A stretch of 64,000 nucleotides of DNA from Drosophila pseudoobscura (taxonomy: Eukaryota > Arthropoda > Insecta > Diptera > Drosophilidae). The stretch covers positions 11,594,001 to 11,658,000 of the forward strand of contig NC_046680.1 in assembly GCF_009870125.1 (NCBI RefSeq). The letters run 5' to 3'. The position numbers and the translations under genes were made by a program. Below are positions 22,760 to 35,300 of this stretch, in pieces (positions within the stretch are counted from its first letter, which is position 1; each line of letters opens with the position of its first letter). The notes under the pieces are model-generated. The model did no database searches. It was not told where the DNA came from and saw only the letters and a list, made by a program, of their open reading frames with translations.

Positions 22760-24266
22760 ATGTTCTTCTCGCTGGCTCAGACGTTCGTCTGCGTGCTACT
22801 CATCCAGGGCGGCCTCTACGCGCTGCACCTGAGCGGCAATGGCGAGAAGTCCCCTCCATCCTCCACCGTCATGATGGGACCGGCGGACGGCACCTCAGAC
22901 ACCTCATCTTCCTCCTTTATGGCCTGGAAGCCGCCGCCGCCGGCTCAGCAGCAGCAGCAGCAACACCATCAACAACATCAACAACATCCGGGTGTCGCCC
23001 AGTCGGGCGGTGGACACGCCTCGCACCGATCCGCTGCAGCGGCCGCCTACGACGCCACTACGGTGCGGCTGAACAAGGAGATCGCGGACATGGCACAGCT
23101 GGAGCGGGAGCGGCTCATGCTCCTCGCACGGGCAGGCAAGCAGACGGCGGAGAGCAACGGGCCGGCGGGTCATGGCGGTCGCGGACACCAGTTCATTGCC
23201 GGACGCATTCAGATGCAGCCCAGCGAGGATCTGGATGTGGGCGACTATCCGGCGCTGCTGCAGCAGGCAGCCAGAGGCTTCATATTTGGCAGCGTGCAGA
23301 AGGAGCCGCCTACTCCGCTCGAAGACGACTACGTACAGCCGCGGGAGCTGGATAGCCATGCCGTCAAGTACTACGGGCGGGTGGTGGAGCCCGCGGATCG
23401 CGAGGAGGAGGTAGAGCCACTCTACGAGCCTCTGCACTCCTTTGGGGACTTTGACGACTTCTCTGAGCTGGACCAGGAGCCGCACCTCGGCGAGGACGAG
23501 CTGCTGCGCGAGCTGGATACCTATCAGTACCACGGCATGGAGGAGGATTCGCCGCTGCCGGAGAACCCGTATCGCACCCTGGAACAGCTCGAGCTGAGTG
23601 CGCCCGAGTCCATGCAGCAGCTCTTCGAGCAGGATCACCGCGACGGGCATCCGGCCAAGATGGCTGGTCACCCGGGCCCCTCCCATCCCGGAAACTTCAA
23701 CATTCGCATGCAGCAGAAGTGGGCCCGGAAACGGGGTGGAGCCGCCGTTGGAGTCGGACCGGATAGGCAGCCCTCGCTGCAGCGCAACATCTTCGGGCAG
23801 CACTTCAAGCAGCAGCGTGGACTACTCTCGCTGGCCAACTCCGAGGCCACGGCCAGCAAGCATCTCAAGGCGAGTACCCGTTCCGGCGGCCTCAGTCTCA
23901 ATGCTCCCAAGGATAACGAAAAGCCAGCCCAGACAGCCGCAAGTGGACTAGCAGCAGCCGTCGGAGGCAGTGCCTCTGGTGCCGCCAGTCAGCAGCAGAA
24001 CAAACAGCAGCACGAATCCACATCTGGAGATGCTCAACAGCAGCAACAGCAGCAACAGCAGCAGCAGCAGCCGAATACGCAGGACAAGAAGGAGTCCGAG
24101 CAACAGTTGCTGCATCCCAACCACAAGCGTTCCGGCAGCGTGAACTCCGCCGGAGGGGCAGCGCAGGGCGCCGGATACGCAGCGCCATCCATCTCCCATA
24201 GCGTAGCCAGTCAGTTGATGCTGCGCACGGCCCGCGGCCAGCGGCAGTACGATGTGCCACAAATCG
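22760..24266 (+). CDS. jeb: Jelly belly, coding exon 1 (signal peptide and pro-region)
   Basis: Jeb is the secreted ligand of the receptor tyrosine kinase Alk. In flies it directs visceral-mesoderm founder-cell specification and acts at neuronal synapses and in growth control. This exon encodes residues 1-502 plus the first base of codon 503. Residues 1-21 form a hydrophobic signal peptide (MFFSLAQTFVCVLLIQGGLYA). The remainder is low-complexity and probably disordered: a Q/H tract at 63-76, an acidic middle with several DDF/EL motifs, a basic WARKRGG segment, and a polyQ run near 426-437. The start is the first ATG after an in-frame TAA and has AAA before it. The exon ends at ATCG|GTGAGT. 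Joined to exons 2 and 3 it gives 575 residues; I recall about 560 for the melanogaster protein. Recognition rests mainly on the LDLa and C-terminal exons and on the architecture. Confidence 0.93.
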
Positions 24267-24298
24267 GTGAGTACCAAATGCCCGTAGCTTGTGAGTGT

Positions 24299-24314
24299 AG
24301 CGATGAAAATCGCT
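24299..24314 (+). promoter_or_regulatory. GAAA-tetraloop hairpin after the exon 1 donor
   Basis: AGCGAT-GAAA-ATCGCT forms a perfect six-pair stem with a GNRA-type loop, 32 bases into the intron. Function unknown; it could affect donor accessibility or be coincidence. Confidence 0.35.
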
Positions 24315-26109
24315 ACGAAAATCGATGAATCGAAACTGATTGGGCTAGCCTCTGACCTTTAGCCCCCCCTGCACCCCAGTTCAACATCCTACATGCTAGA
24401 AAATTGATCTAATCAGACCTCGACCACAGCAAACGAAAACGAAAACAGTCAAGCCACAGTCAGAGTCAGGCAATACCACTCCATTCCATTATCTGGATTC
24501 CATGTCAGCTAATATTACGTACCCCCCCAATCGCATGGCCTGGACTGAGACACGGGCCATGGGCCCCGCTTGACCCTGTCGTGTTTGCCCCCTGCCTTGC
24601 CCGGGTTCACCCAATTTAGTTATTAGTTTTGCCGAGGGCTCAGGCCCGGAATCCCTGCTCACAACACTCGACTTCCGAAGGCCGCTAATCGGTATATTTT
24701 CAAACCAGAAGTACGTTCCAACCGCATAGACACGAGTACTTACACACGGGCTGTGGCTGGAAGTATTAGCCGCAGGCAATGGCCATATAATTGCAAGCCG
24801 CTTGGGATTTTGGGCTCCTCGCAAGCAGAGTAAAATGTTCCTAAGTGGTGCAGGGTAGAGCACATAAACATAAGGACTGAACAGCCGCCTCAGTAGTCAG
24901 TACCCGGAGCTGGCCGACTTCTGAATGGGATCCGATCCCCTTATCCACCATATCAATCAGCAATCAGCAATCGACAATCGCAGTGCGATTAATAACTTGT
25001 CAGCAACTCCATTGTCCATTGTCCGAAACTGCAATGACAAAGTTTTCTGCACTATTTCCATCCATTTTCCATTTATTTTTGGAAACTTTGGCAGCCTCCT
25101 GCTGCCGGCACCGCTTGCAATCCCAGTTTGGCCATTGCATTTAGCCAATTAGTCGGCGAGAAGCTGCTAGAGCGGGGCCTCCTTTTGTCTGGGGGGAAGT
25201 TCGTCCTTGGCTTTTCTCCATTCCCCATTCCCCATTACCCATTTTGGCTGTTGTTAATCACTTGGATAGCTAAATTACTTTACAACAAGTTTTGATGGCC
25301 TCCATGAATACGGAATGGGCTTAGAGAAAACCGTGGCTGGCGATGGCGCTGTCGCTGGCACTGGCGCACCGAGAGTACTTGGTCTGGCCTGGTCTGGCAA
25401 TCAATTTTAATTTTTAATTAACACTTTCAAGTTTAATGGCGGCCATTGTTATGGCCGAGTGCTAAATGCGATTTCATTGTCCGCCAGCAGAGGAGAGCAG
25501 GAAAGCAGGAGAGCAGGAGAGCAGGATACCATTATACCAGGAGGAGAGATAGGACAATCTGTAATTGCAGATTCGAAACTTTATTTATGTCCAACTTTAT
25601 AATTTGATTGAATGATTATGGTCTGAAAATAACCATTTTTCAATTCCTTCCTCGTTGGCAATTGAGTATAATCGATACAATCTGTTAATTGTTAATTGAT
25701 TGCTGCGTTTAAATGGATGATAAATATCGCTGTCCCACAAGGACTGAGAGCTGAGAGCTAATCAGTTCCAACAACGAGTCCCTAAATGAATGATGAATGA
25801 TTCGATTCAAAAAACTCGCTCGTTTTAGTCTAATTTGTGACAAGTTTGCTGAATTTTCTGCCCTTTTGTATGGTATAATTGTATTTGATATCTTATATCG
25901 TTAATATAACTACTTTTTGCTGCTTTCTAGCCAATCAAAAATTGCCAATTACAACTCAATTTCTTCACATATTCATGGGTAAAAATTCCCTCAAACTGAT
26001 TACCCAATTAAATTTGATTGGAGTGGTTGCCTTTTTGTCTTACTTACGGCGCCGCCTGGCATGGCCCCTCCTTCGAGGAGTTCTCCTTCCGCCACGAAGA
26101 GCATCTCAT

Positions 26110-27071
26110 TTAAGTGGGTTTTCCAGGGAAAAAGCTCAATATGAATTGAAATGAATCCAATCAATGAATTTTCATTTTATGCGCATGTTTGGAGCGAACT
26201 TTTCCACTGCTTTCCCTTTTTTCTTTATTTTGCTGGGAAAATTCCCCTTGGCTGTTTCACTTTTCCCACATTTCTTTTCTTTCCTCTGTTCCCCCTCGCT
26301 CTTTCTGTGTTATTATTGTTTGCCAACTTTCAACGTCATCAAGTGTCAGCTGCAAAGCCGTCCGCAGCCAACCGCCGACCAAGTTGTCGGCCCTCTTCAT
26401 CGCCACATTGGTTCACACTTTCTCTGTTTTATTATCCACTGTTTCAAGTGGAAAATTGGAAAACCATCGCGTCGGAGGATCCGGCACAAAAACATATGTG
26501 CCCAAAACGGTAGCGCGTTATCGGAGGTGTCCTGCTGCTCGTCAGAGTCTGAGTCGGAGTCGGACTCTGACGGGTAAAGAGTTTTCATGCGGAACAATAC
26601 ACAAACCACTGGCACTTTTTCCGGGGAATCCTGCGGCCGCGGTGGCCGTTGACATCATTAGGACGGACGCGTTTGCCGTTTACGATCTGCACGGTGCGGT
26701 TTCTCACTAATTCAGTAACAGCACCCCGCGGGGCCCATCACGCCGGACAGGATCAGAACCCGAGCCCGGACCTACACGGCTGGGCCCGGCACACAGGCAG
26801 AGACACCTACGGTGGCATTGTCCGTGGCGGTGACAGTGACAGTGACAGTGGCATTCATTCATTCATGGACGCCTGTGTTTGGCATGTCCTTTCTCCCACG
26901 CCTACATCCTGGCACTTTGCCTGTCCCTGTCTCTCTCCCTCTCACTTTCACTCCTTCCTTCTGCCTTTATGAATGTGTGTGCGCCTCTAGGTTCTCCCAC
27001 TCATTCTCATTCCCTTTCCACTGTTTCTCGCTGTTGATTTAATTTGTAATTCGAGGAGAGGTCCTCAAGTG
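26110..27071 (+). promoter_or_regulatory. Cluster of four Tinman-type sites
   Basis: The NK-class homeodomain consensus TYAAGTG occurs at 26110 (TTAAGTG), 26339, 26444 and 27065 (all TCAAGTG), every copy on the plus strand. By my manual count the whole 23-kb intron has eight, about what chance predicts, but four fall in these 962 bases where about 0.2 are expected. From the literature I recall that jeb is a downstream gene of tinman, so a visceral-mesoderm enhancer is plausible; this is inference. Confidence 0.35.
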
Positions 27072-29905
27072 TCCACTTGGCGGCGAAAGAATCATCGATA
27101 AGTGCGGACGCACCCGCTCCTCTGACGCCCATCATTCCATTGTTGCGTTAAATATTACGCAAATTAGTTGGAAATGGATATCGGAGATGTCTCCTTCTCG
27201 TGAGCGCACTAGTGGGCGTGGTCTAGGTCTCGCTCTCGGTCTCTGTCTCATCTGATGGAAATTTCCTAAGCCGCACAGCCGCGACAGGTTGTCTGGCAGG
27301 ACTAGGACATCTGCATCCCTCCGTCAATGCCTGTCTGGGGCTCGATAATTGGACATTGATATGCAAATAGTCGGTGGGTCTCGAGCTCGGGCCACAGCCA
27401 GTGGACAATTGCTGGAAAAATGTGTCTCCGTCGCCGTCCTGGTCTGCCGCAGCCTTTGAATCGATCTCGCCAAATCCTTGCCGTAATTTGTACTGTAATT
27501 TTCAGCTTTGTGTGGCGGCACAGCGTGCTCCTTGACCTATAAAAAGAGGATATACTCTCGCACATGTATGTACGTATAGTCGCTCAATATACGTATATAA
27601 CTTGAAATTCTATGCACAACAAAAGACACGACGGGGTGGGGGGACACACAGACGCATTTTCCAACAAGGTCGAATCAAATTTATTCCGCATAGAGACAGA
27701 GTTCCCAGCGATGGCTTCGGCTTCCATTGGATTGGAGGCTTGGATGGAGTGCGGTCTGGTTTCTGGTTAATTGGGGGAGCACGTCTTATCAGATCCATCC
27801 CTTTATTCGAATTTCACTGTACCGCCGAAAAGTCTGCGGTAATACTGAAGAAAGTGGAGCACTGTTAATGGCCAAGTAAACCGATGGTTAAATAAAACCG
27901 GTAGATGGACTCCGTAGTGCAACAGCAACTTAAGAGAGAGACAGAGAGAGCGAGAGAGAGACACACAGACACAGTACACAAATCAATATACAATGACATC
28001 ATCTGCGCCAGCATCCGGCAGGCAGACATCTAGACAGACAGTCCGTGAAATTTTAAAGCACACAAACAGGCGATTGGCCTAAACCCACGTCTCCCCCCGT
28101 CCGCCCACCCCTTCAGCCCTTCTCAACCACCTTTACCGCCCATCACCCCCCAGATCTGATGCGATGAGGAGCCTGCATATATAATTATGCCACACGAAGG
28201 CGAAAGCGACGGCGACGAGGCTGTGAGAAAATATTTACATTACCGTAAGGCCCAGGACCCGAAAGATGCGGGGAAGGGCCAACGGCGAACGCGGCCATTG
28301 AGCAGGCCAATTGTTGTGTGTGAGTGACTGTGTGTGTATGTGTGTGTATCTGTGTGTGCGTGTTGGTAACTCATTCAGCCAGTTTGACGACAGCAGCGCC
28401 AAAAGCCAGCCAAAGTTTTTCCTTCTGCTTACGTCACAAAAGTCAGACTCTGCGAACCGAGATTGATATATACCCATGCATACATATGTATATATGTACA
28501 TATATATGTGTATACCACTCGTGCTAGTAAAAATCTGTGGCTAGTGTGGCATGTCGGAGGCTGGGATTGTAGTCGAAAAGGATTGGGATTGGGGAATGGG
28601 AAATCTAATGGCCAAATAGCTGGCGGGGGCGCTGTGCTGTTGCTGTGTGCACTGCATAAATATCAGCAGCTTCTCAGCTTCTCTTCGAGTACGATTACTC
28701 TTGTGGATCACAATGGATGGATGTTTGGGAGGGGGTTTGGGATGCCGAAACCCTCTTGCCCAAAATCTATAATAAGCCACAAGAGACCGAATCACCGAAT
28801 CACTTGGCTATATATGTACATTTGTATATATATATAGTATATATGTATTTGAACAGTCAACGGCTCCGGCTCTTAGTCATCTGAAGAGGGAAAAACTCTT
28901 CAGCCAATAAATGTATCTGTGTAATTGCGTATGTGTGTGTGCTCTCTCTGTGCTCGTGGTAGAGTTTTTTAGTCAATGAAGCGTCAAGGACTTTTGCTTA
29001 TGATATATTTACCCAAGACAGAGCCAAAAAGCCAGAGAGAGAGAGAGAGAGAGGGGCAGGGAGGGGAGGAGGCCACAAGAGATGATGCAATGAAATCTAG
29101 AGGCATGCCACAAGAAGGCGAAAGTGTAAGAAAGAACTTCGAGGGAAAGCGAAGCAAAACGAGGGGAAAGCCATGCCCAGACAGCCAAGTAGTTGTCGTC
29201 CTCGCCGTCGTCGTCCTCGTCGTCCTCGTCGTGCCTAATGAGTTGCGAGCTGACGCGGAATTTATGAATGAATCGCACAACATGTGAGTAGACAGAGGCA
29301 CCGGAAGTGGGTGGGGTCGGTGGTGGGGCCACACATTTTGGCTCATCATTGTTTCAGCTCAAAGTGCCCGTAAAATTATCCGAGTGTCGAGAGCTCCCTA
29401 TTTATCCTATTTAGCATATAACTAATGGCTTATTTATTAGCTTGAAATACTCGTGCTGTTCAGGTCCTCTCCGCCCGACATTGGTGCCAGGATCAGTTTT
29501 CGGAACGTGGGCGGCTGACGAGTATCTCTCTATATTTTGACGCCTACCCCCTTGCGGACTTCAGTGGATGTGGATTCTGTTTCAGGGGATTGGGTTTCAT
29601 TGGACTGCGGCGTAGTCTGGTCATAAGTGGTGAACACAAAATGCCGGGAATAGCCAAAGGTGGCCCTCGATTGGTTACCAATGCGGGCTCTCATTTCTCC
29701 GGGCTGTGCAAGAAGCTGAGACATTTACGCAGTTATCCTTGAACCTGAAAGCAACGGAAAAGCACCAGCACCAGCGCCAGCCACGAGTGAAAAGAAAACT
29801 ACAATAATTTGAGGATAAAAATCTAGCTGACGGGGTTGAGTCCTGGTCCGTAGCCAGTGCCAGAGACGGGCCTCAAGTGCGCACAGACAAATGACATATG
29901 ACGGA

Positions 29906-29930
29906 GGTTCGGTTCGGTTCGGTTCGGTTC
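29906..29930. repeat. Pentamer repeat GGTTC x5
   Basis: Five perfect copies of GGTTC. Confidence 0.95.
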
Positions 29931-30002
29931 TCCTTTCTATTTTGTTTTTCTTGTTTTTGTTTTTTTTGGAGCTGTCCGGGAAGGGAGATAGATATATAGA
30001 TA

Positions 30003-30021
30003 GAGAGAGAGAGAGAGAGAG
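30003..30021. repeat. GA microsatellite
   Basis: An (AG)n tract of about nine units. Other GA/CT tracts lie at 27935-27961, 29036-29053, 43339-43358, 43525-43545 and 43870-43887. Confidence 0.92.
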
Positions 30022-30093
30022 GGCACCGGGGAGTCGATGTGCGTCATAGTCGTAGGCCATGGAAATCAAACGCAATAGAAAAGCCAAGAAGGA

Positions 30094-30143
30094 GTCCGTG
30101 CCTGTGTCCGTGTCCGTGTCGGTGTCCGTGTCCGTGTCCGTCC
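30094..30143. repeat. Hexamer repeat GTGTCC
   Basis: About eight copies of GTGTCC, two of them variant (GTGCCT and GTGTCG). Confidence 0.9.
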
Positions 30144-30500
30144 GGCCAGTGAAAACTGGAGCAGGCAGAGCGTAGTGTCAGTGCCTGCGCGTGTGGCAGG
30201 GCAGGCACTGTGGCCAAGTGCATAGTCATGCTAATGCAAATTATGGCTTATTTAAGCCGACAGCCAAAGCCTACTTTCAGGCAGCGTCACTTCACCATGT
30301 CGCAGGTCCCAAACTAAACAAAAACCCAAGCATAAAGTACTCAAAGCAAAGCAAAGCCGGAGAAGGAGGAGCAGAGGCAGAGTGCACTTGGAGTGCTGGA
30401 AGAGTTGGCGTTGGCCAAGTGGACATGAATACGGACATGGACATGGACATAGACATGGAGATGGGATTGAGGTTAGAGCTGCGACGAGGACGAGTCAGAG

Positions 30501-30503
<3 letters not shown>

Positions 30504-30536
<33 letters not shown>
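30504..30536. repeat. (CTG)11 trinucleotide repeat
   Basis: Eleven perfect CTG units within the jeb intron, transcribed as CUG; not coding. It generates a spurious poly-alanine or poly-cysteine frame. Confidence 0.95.
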
Positions 30537-30539
<3 letters not shown>

Positions 30540-31453
30540 GTGCCTACTTAAAGGCTTCCGGCCCCGGCATAATGAGGCTGGCACTCACTCGCATAGCTGC
30601 ATGCATAATTTAGTCGGAGAAGAGCCAGCAGAGCACGCCGGCAGGAAGAAGGAAGAACACCGGAGGCGGTACCGGAGCAGGTCCTGAGACGGTTGTGCTT
30701 TTCTCACTTCACAACGGCCGACTGTCGCCGCTGACCTTTTCCACAACGAGGCGATCTCGGGCCATGTACATCCAGGGGTGCCCACATCCACACTCACATC
30801 CAGTCCGTTTCTGCATAATCATCTCCGTGAATGCTCTACCCGTTTAATAAGCAAATGCCTGGGACGGGACAGGTATTATGCAATATTTATGTGCGCTTTG
30901 GAACGAATATTCCAGCTCGAAAAAAAGTAAAATTATTTTCCTATCTCCTACTACCACACTCCACTCCAGCCCCATCCCCATTGAACCGTAGAGCCACTCT
31001 GCACCCCAACTAGTCCAGCCAGATAGTTCTCCATCAATCATCGGCATTTTCTGTCCCTTGTTGGCCCTATTGATTGCTCTATTATGCCATATTTTTATGG
31101 TACCATTGGATATGTGTCTACACCTGAGTGGAGCGTGGAAAACGGATACGCATACGGATACGGCCTTGGCTGAGAGTCTTTCCAAATACAAAATGAAAAT
31201 GAAAATGAGAATGGGAATGGGACTGGTTTATGGTTCCCTCTTAGACGCAACTTGTTGCCCGCTGCTGCCACACCTGCCACAAAGCGAGTATGTGGCGGCA
31301 CAGCAGTTGTGGTGGAATCTTTGTTCAATCGGAGAGTGAAAATCGTTGGAAAAACTCATTCATTCGCCAACGAATAAGCCAATGCCGTCCATTCGAATAT
31401 GTTTCTGTTCGAATAAATCCAAAAAAAAAAACCCACAATGTCTGCTACTGTCG

Positions 31454-31533
31454 TCCTGTCCCCCTGTCCTCCTGTCCCCCTGTCCTCATGTCCCCCTGTC
31501 CTCCTGTCCCCCTGTCCTCCTGTCCTCCTGTCT
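31454..31533. repeat. Nonamer minisatellite CCTGTCCYC
   Basis: About nine copies of a 9-bp unit alternating between CCTGTCCCC and CCTGTCCTC, with one CATGTCCCC variant. Because 9 is divisible by 3 it leaves long open frames on both strands. Confidence 0.92.
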
Positions 31534-32303
31534 TTCGGGTTTCGGCTTAAGTCTGGCAAATAAATGTCAAGGTGTGTCAGTGCGGGATTTAGATGAAATT
31601 GACAGGTGGTTTGCAATTAAATAAGATTTATATTCAGCTAGCAGGAGACGAATAGATTAATGTATGCTCCGGTCTATGGCTAGTGGTGCCACAACATGAC
31701 CTCTGGCTGTCAGTGCAAGGCGCAAACCAGCACCGAACTGTGCTAATGAAGCCAGCTTTTCCATGATTTTCCATCTTATCTACACTATCCCCGCTGTATC
31801 TGAGGCTATGGGACCTGTCACCTATGGGACCATCCAACATGCAGCGCTTAGGGTCCGTGCCTGTGCCCGACAACAAACCGTTTAAAGCAGACCCGGCCAA
31901 TAGCCAAGGGCCCAATGGCTAGGCAAATACTCGCAGTCCATGCTGTGGCCTAGGTAAGGCCGAACACCCTTCTGTGTACCCTGTCTGCGTACGTCAGCCG
32001 AGGCGGACCGCACCACAGTCGCTCCTGGGTACACATAGACCGGCAGACCAGACCCGTGCACACACGGATACCCTTGCAGAGCTAGGTCCTCGAACGAATC
32101 CCCGGCGACGAAGGCAGCTTATCGATTCTATAAACTTCTGGCAAGCACTCGGCTGTGGATACTTTGGTGGATAACTCTTTTGTTGCTAAAGATAATCCAA
32201 ACAAATGCCACAACTTTTGATCGAAGCAATCTCTATGGAAGGGTATTTCAGGCTTCGGTTCCCACAGTCGGACACACAGACATTCACAGTTCTTCTGCTT
32301 GCC

Positions 32304-32326
32304 TGTGTGTGTGTGTGTGTGTGTGT
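32304..32326. repeat. GT microsatellite
   Basis: An uninterrupted GT tract of about 11 units. Confidence 0.93.
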
Positions 32327-35300
32327 ATTTTTAGCGCTGTAGCGCCTAAAGCAATGCACCATTATCTATACAACTAACACAAACAGGTGGAGGGTGGTGG
32401 AGGAGGTAAAAACCACCGACTGACAGTCGGACGGTCGGACTGTGGGACTGTCGGAGGGGGAAGGGGGGTAAATTAATACCCGACAAGCATTGGGTTGGTC
32501 GGTCGTTGGTTCGGTCTTTAACCTGCCGCCAGCAAATGGCTGTTGTGCCACACTATCCGACAAGGGAGTGCGTAGGGCTACACTGCGGCAAACATTCCCA
32601 GGCACTGGTGCTGCTCCGGCATGGGTGGATGGTAATGAGGTCAGTGCGATGGGGTCTGCGCCATTTTCCAAAACGCCATTACGCAACGCTGCGACTTGTT
32701 TGATTCAATTTGTGCGACATTTCCTAAATAATTGAGGACAGAGCCTCGTCGTGGTGGCATTGCATAACCGAAGTGCCTCCCAATCGTTGTGCCGTCGACC
32801 CCACTCATTGTTTTCTAATCAAAAACCAAATATAAACCAAACACTCGAGCCACTGCGTGGGCCATAGGCAAACACAGTGAAGTGAAATGGCAATGGAAAT
32901 GAAATGGCAATGGAAATGGGAAAAAGCAAATGCGAATGACAATGGGGATGTGTGGCAGTGTGGGGTGGGAGAAAGGGGCAGTGACAACAATGGAAAACTG
33001 CTGCGACTTGCAGTGGACGAAAGGCCAGGGCCGTAACAGATTCACATACGCAGTCCATGAATGGTGGACCCCGGTCGACCCCTCACCCGGAGAGCCAGTG
33101 AGTGGCGGCTGTTTTTGTGAATGAAACCAGGCGTTGGACACCTAAATCCGCTTAGGTTTGACTCAACCATAGCCACCCAACTGTGATTTCATGAGACCTG
33201 CAGTGATTTCGCTTGTGATTTTCAGTTGCAAAACGGCAAGCCTCAATTTGGGATCCACTCGAGTTTGCAGAGCGATTTCTGTGGAGGAGAACGTTCTTCT
33301 GGCCTGCTCCTGTTTTTCCCAGCTTGGTCCCAGTAGCATTTCCAGTCACTGTTTTAATATCGCTAATGTTTCTATTCCCAGCGCGTTTAGAGCACTTTTC
33401 ATTCGTAAGTGAAGGCTCTCGAGCGCCCTCTTGAGTCTTTAGTCACTGTTCCAATCACTGTCCATCTCTGGCTGAATGGGGTTCCGTTCCGGGGGTCGGT
33501 CTGGACCTACGAATGGACCTCCTCGTACCAGGAGGTTAGCATCTGCCAAGGCAATCTCAGAGGGAGGCTGGGTTGAAATTCTACTAAGGTCAGAGTTCAA
33601 ATTGAGTTTGGACGGAAATTAAACGGAAAAAGAGGCGAGGAGCCCCCTGTGGCGACCCCTTGGAACGCCTCGCCCTCGGCCGCTGTCTGCCGCTGCACTT
33701 TTGCATACACCAGGGGGGCGGGCATTGGAGCAAGATGTGAAAGATGTGCAAGATGGGGTTGGCTGGGGTCTTTCCTGCTTGGCTTTGCTGTGCTTTGCTT
33801 TGCCATTATTATTGCCAAAGGTGCGCACTCGCCCTGGAACTCCCTGGCTGGTACTTAAGTGGCTGCCGTCTGGGAACTGTCAACTGTTTTGGCTCCCCTA
33901 CGCCTTTGGAACCCCTTTTTCACCCTTGGCATTGTGTCATTTGACAGCCGGCGTCTTGACAACAAGTTCCCCCTTTTTAACAGAGTCCGCGACCCCACTC
34001 CGCCTTTTTGTCGCTCTCTGCCAGACTCTGCTTTGTCCTCTCTGTCCCCTGGGAGGGGAGAGTCTACCTCTCACTCCCTCCCTGGACAAGGCCAAGACTA
34101 ACACCCAGGCTCAGAGCCGAGCCCGTGCTTAGGGGATGTCGCGCGGAAATTAAGTAACTAAGTAGCCCCGGACGAGAGAGCAGAGAGTCCGCTCCACGCA
34201 GCTGGAGGTAGGGGAATGGGAGCATAATCAAAACTTTTCATTATGGCCCTCCCACAGCCAGTGTCAGCGCCTCAGCCATATTTCACAATGAAAACTCATC
34301 ATTATACACGAATCGAGCTAAAAGAAGAGCAACAACAACAACAACAAAGATAGAGAGAAGGAAAAAACACGTTAAGAACATTTTGGGCAGGTAAGCAGCG
34401 CTGTGCCGTGGAAAAAAGCAAAAGTTTTATTGTCGTTGCGACCGAGGAACGCATAAACTTGGCTTAAAAGTTTCCGAGGCAGTCGGCAAACGGGCGGCCT
34501 TGTCCAACACCCACAGCCTCGGCCCCAGCCACAGCCACGCCCACGCCCACGCCCACATCCAGTCCCATTCCCGCTCTACAATTCATGCGCCTGGCTGGCT
34601 ATTTTTAGACACTCTTGGAGAGGTCCCTGGTCCTGACCATGTCTAAAAAATAAGAGAGAAAATTACAGTGCAACTTTTGGGGCCAGAAACACTTTTAATG
34701 AAACTTTTCTTTCCTTCTTATTTATCTCTCTCGCTGTTTGCTCGCTGCTCCCTGCTCCCTGCTCTCCTTCGCTGGCTTTCCGCGAAAATGCCGAAAGTAG
34801 GTAGGCAAACGAGAGGCCAGAGCAAAAGCGAAAAGAAAAGCAAAAGAAAAAGGACGAGGCGTTGTCTTAACGCTAATGAAAAGTCAGAAGGGAGTCGGAC
34901 TACGTGCCGAGCAGCAGCGGGCATCCCAGGAAAATAATATTAATAATGTGAGATATGGCCGGGAGGGGGGAGGAACGTGTTGGCTTAGGGGAAGGCCAGA
35001 GGGAGCCGGCAGAGGGAAATGAATGAACATTTTGGGGAGAGAGCAAGAAGCTGAGCACCGCCGGACCCTTTTCGCTCCGCAAACTCCCAAAAGTCGCTCG
35101 GCACTAAAAATGTCAAAAGTTATAAATAATTTTCCATATAGAAAAGTGATATGTTCAAAACATGTTGACAGTGCACCGCAGAGTCCGAGCCATGTGGCCG
35201 CCAGAAGCCACCCAATCGCAATCGCAATCCCAGTCCCAGTCCCGGAGTCCCAGTTCCTGTCCCAGTTTTCAATTTGCGAAAAATTTCCAAGGCAAAAAGT

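Noticed and set aside
22904..23803. 299-residue minus-strand frame inside jeb exon 1
   Set aside because: It is a shadow of the GC-rich jeb coding exon in the opposite frame (leucine/arginine-rich).
27538..27546. TATAAAAAG as a promoter inside jeb intron 1
   Set aside because: There is no initiator at the right distance and no exon downstream; TATA-like words are common in AT-rich introns.
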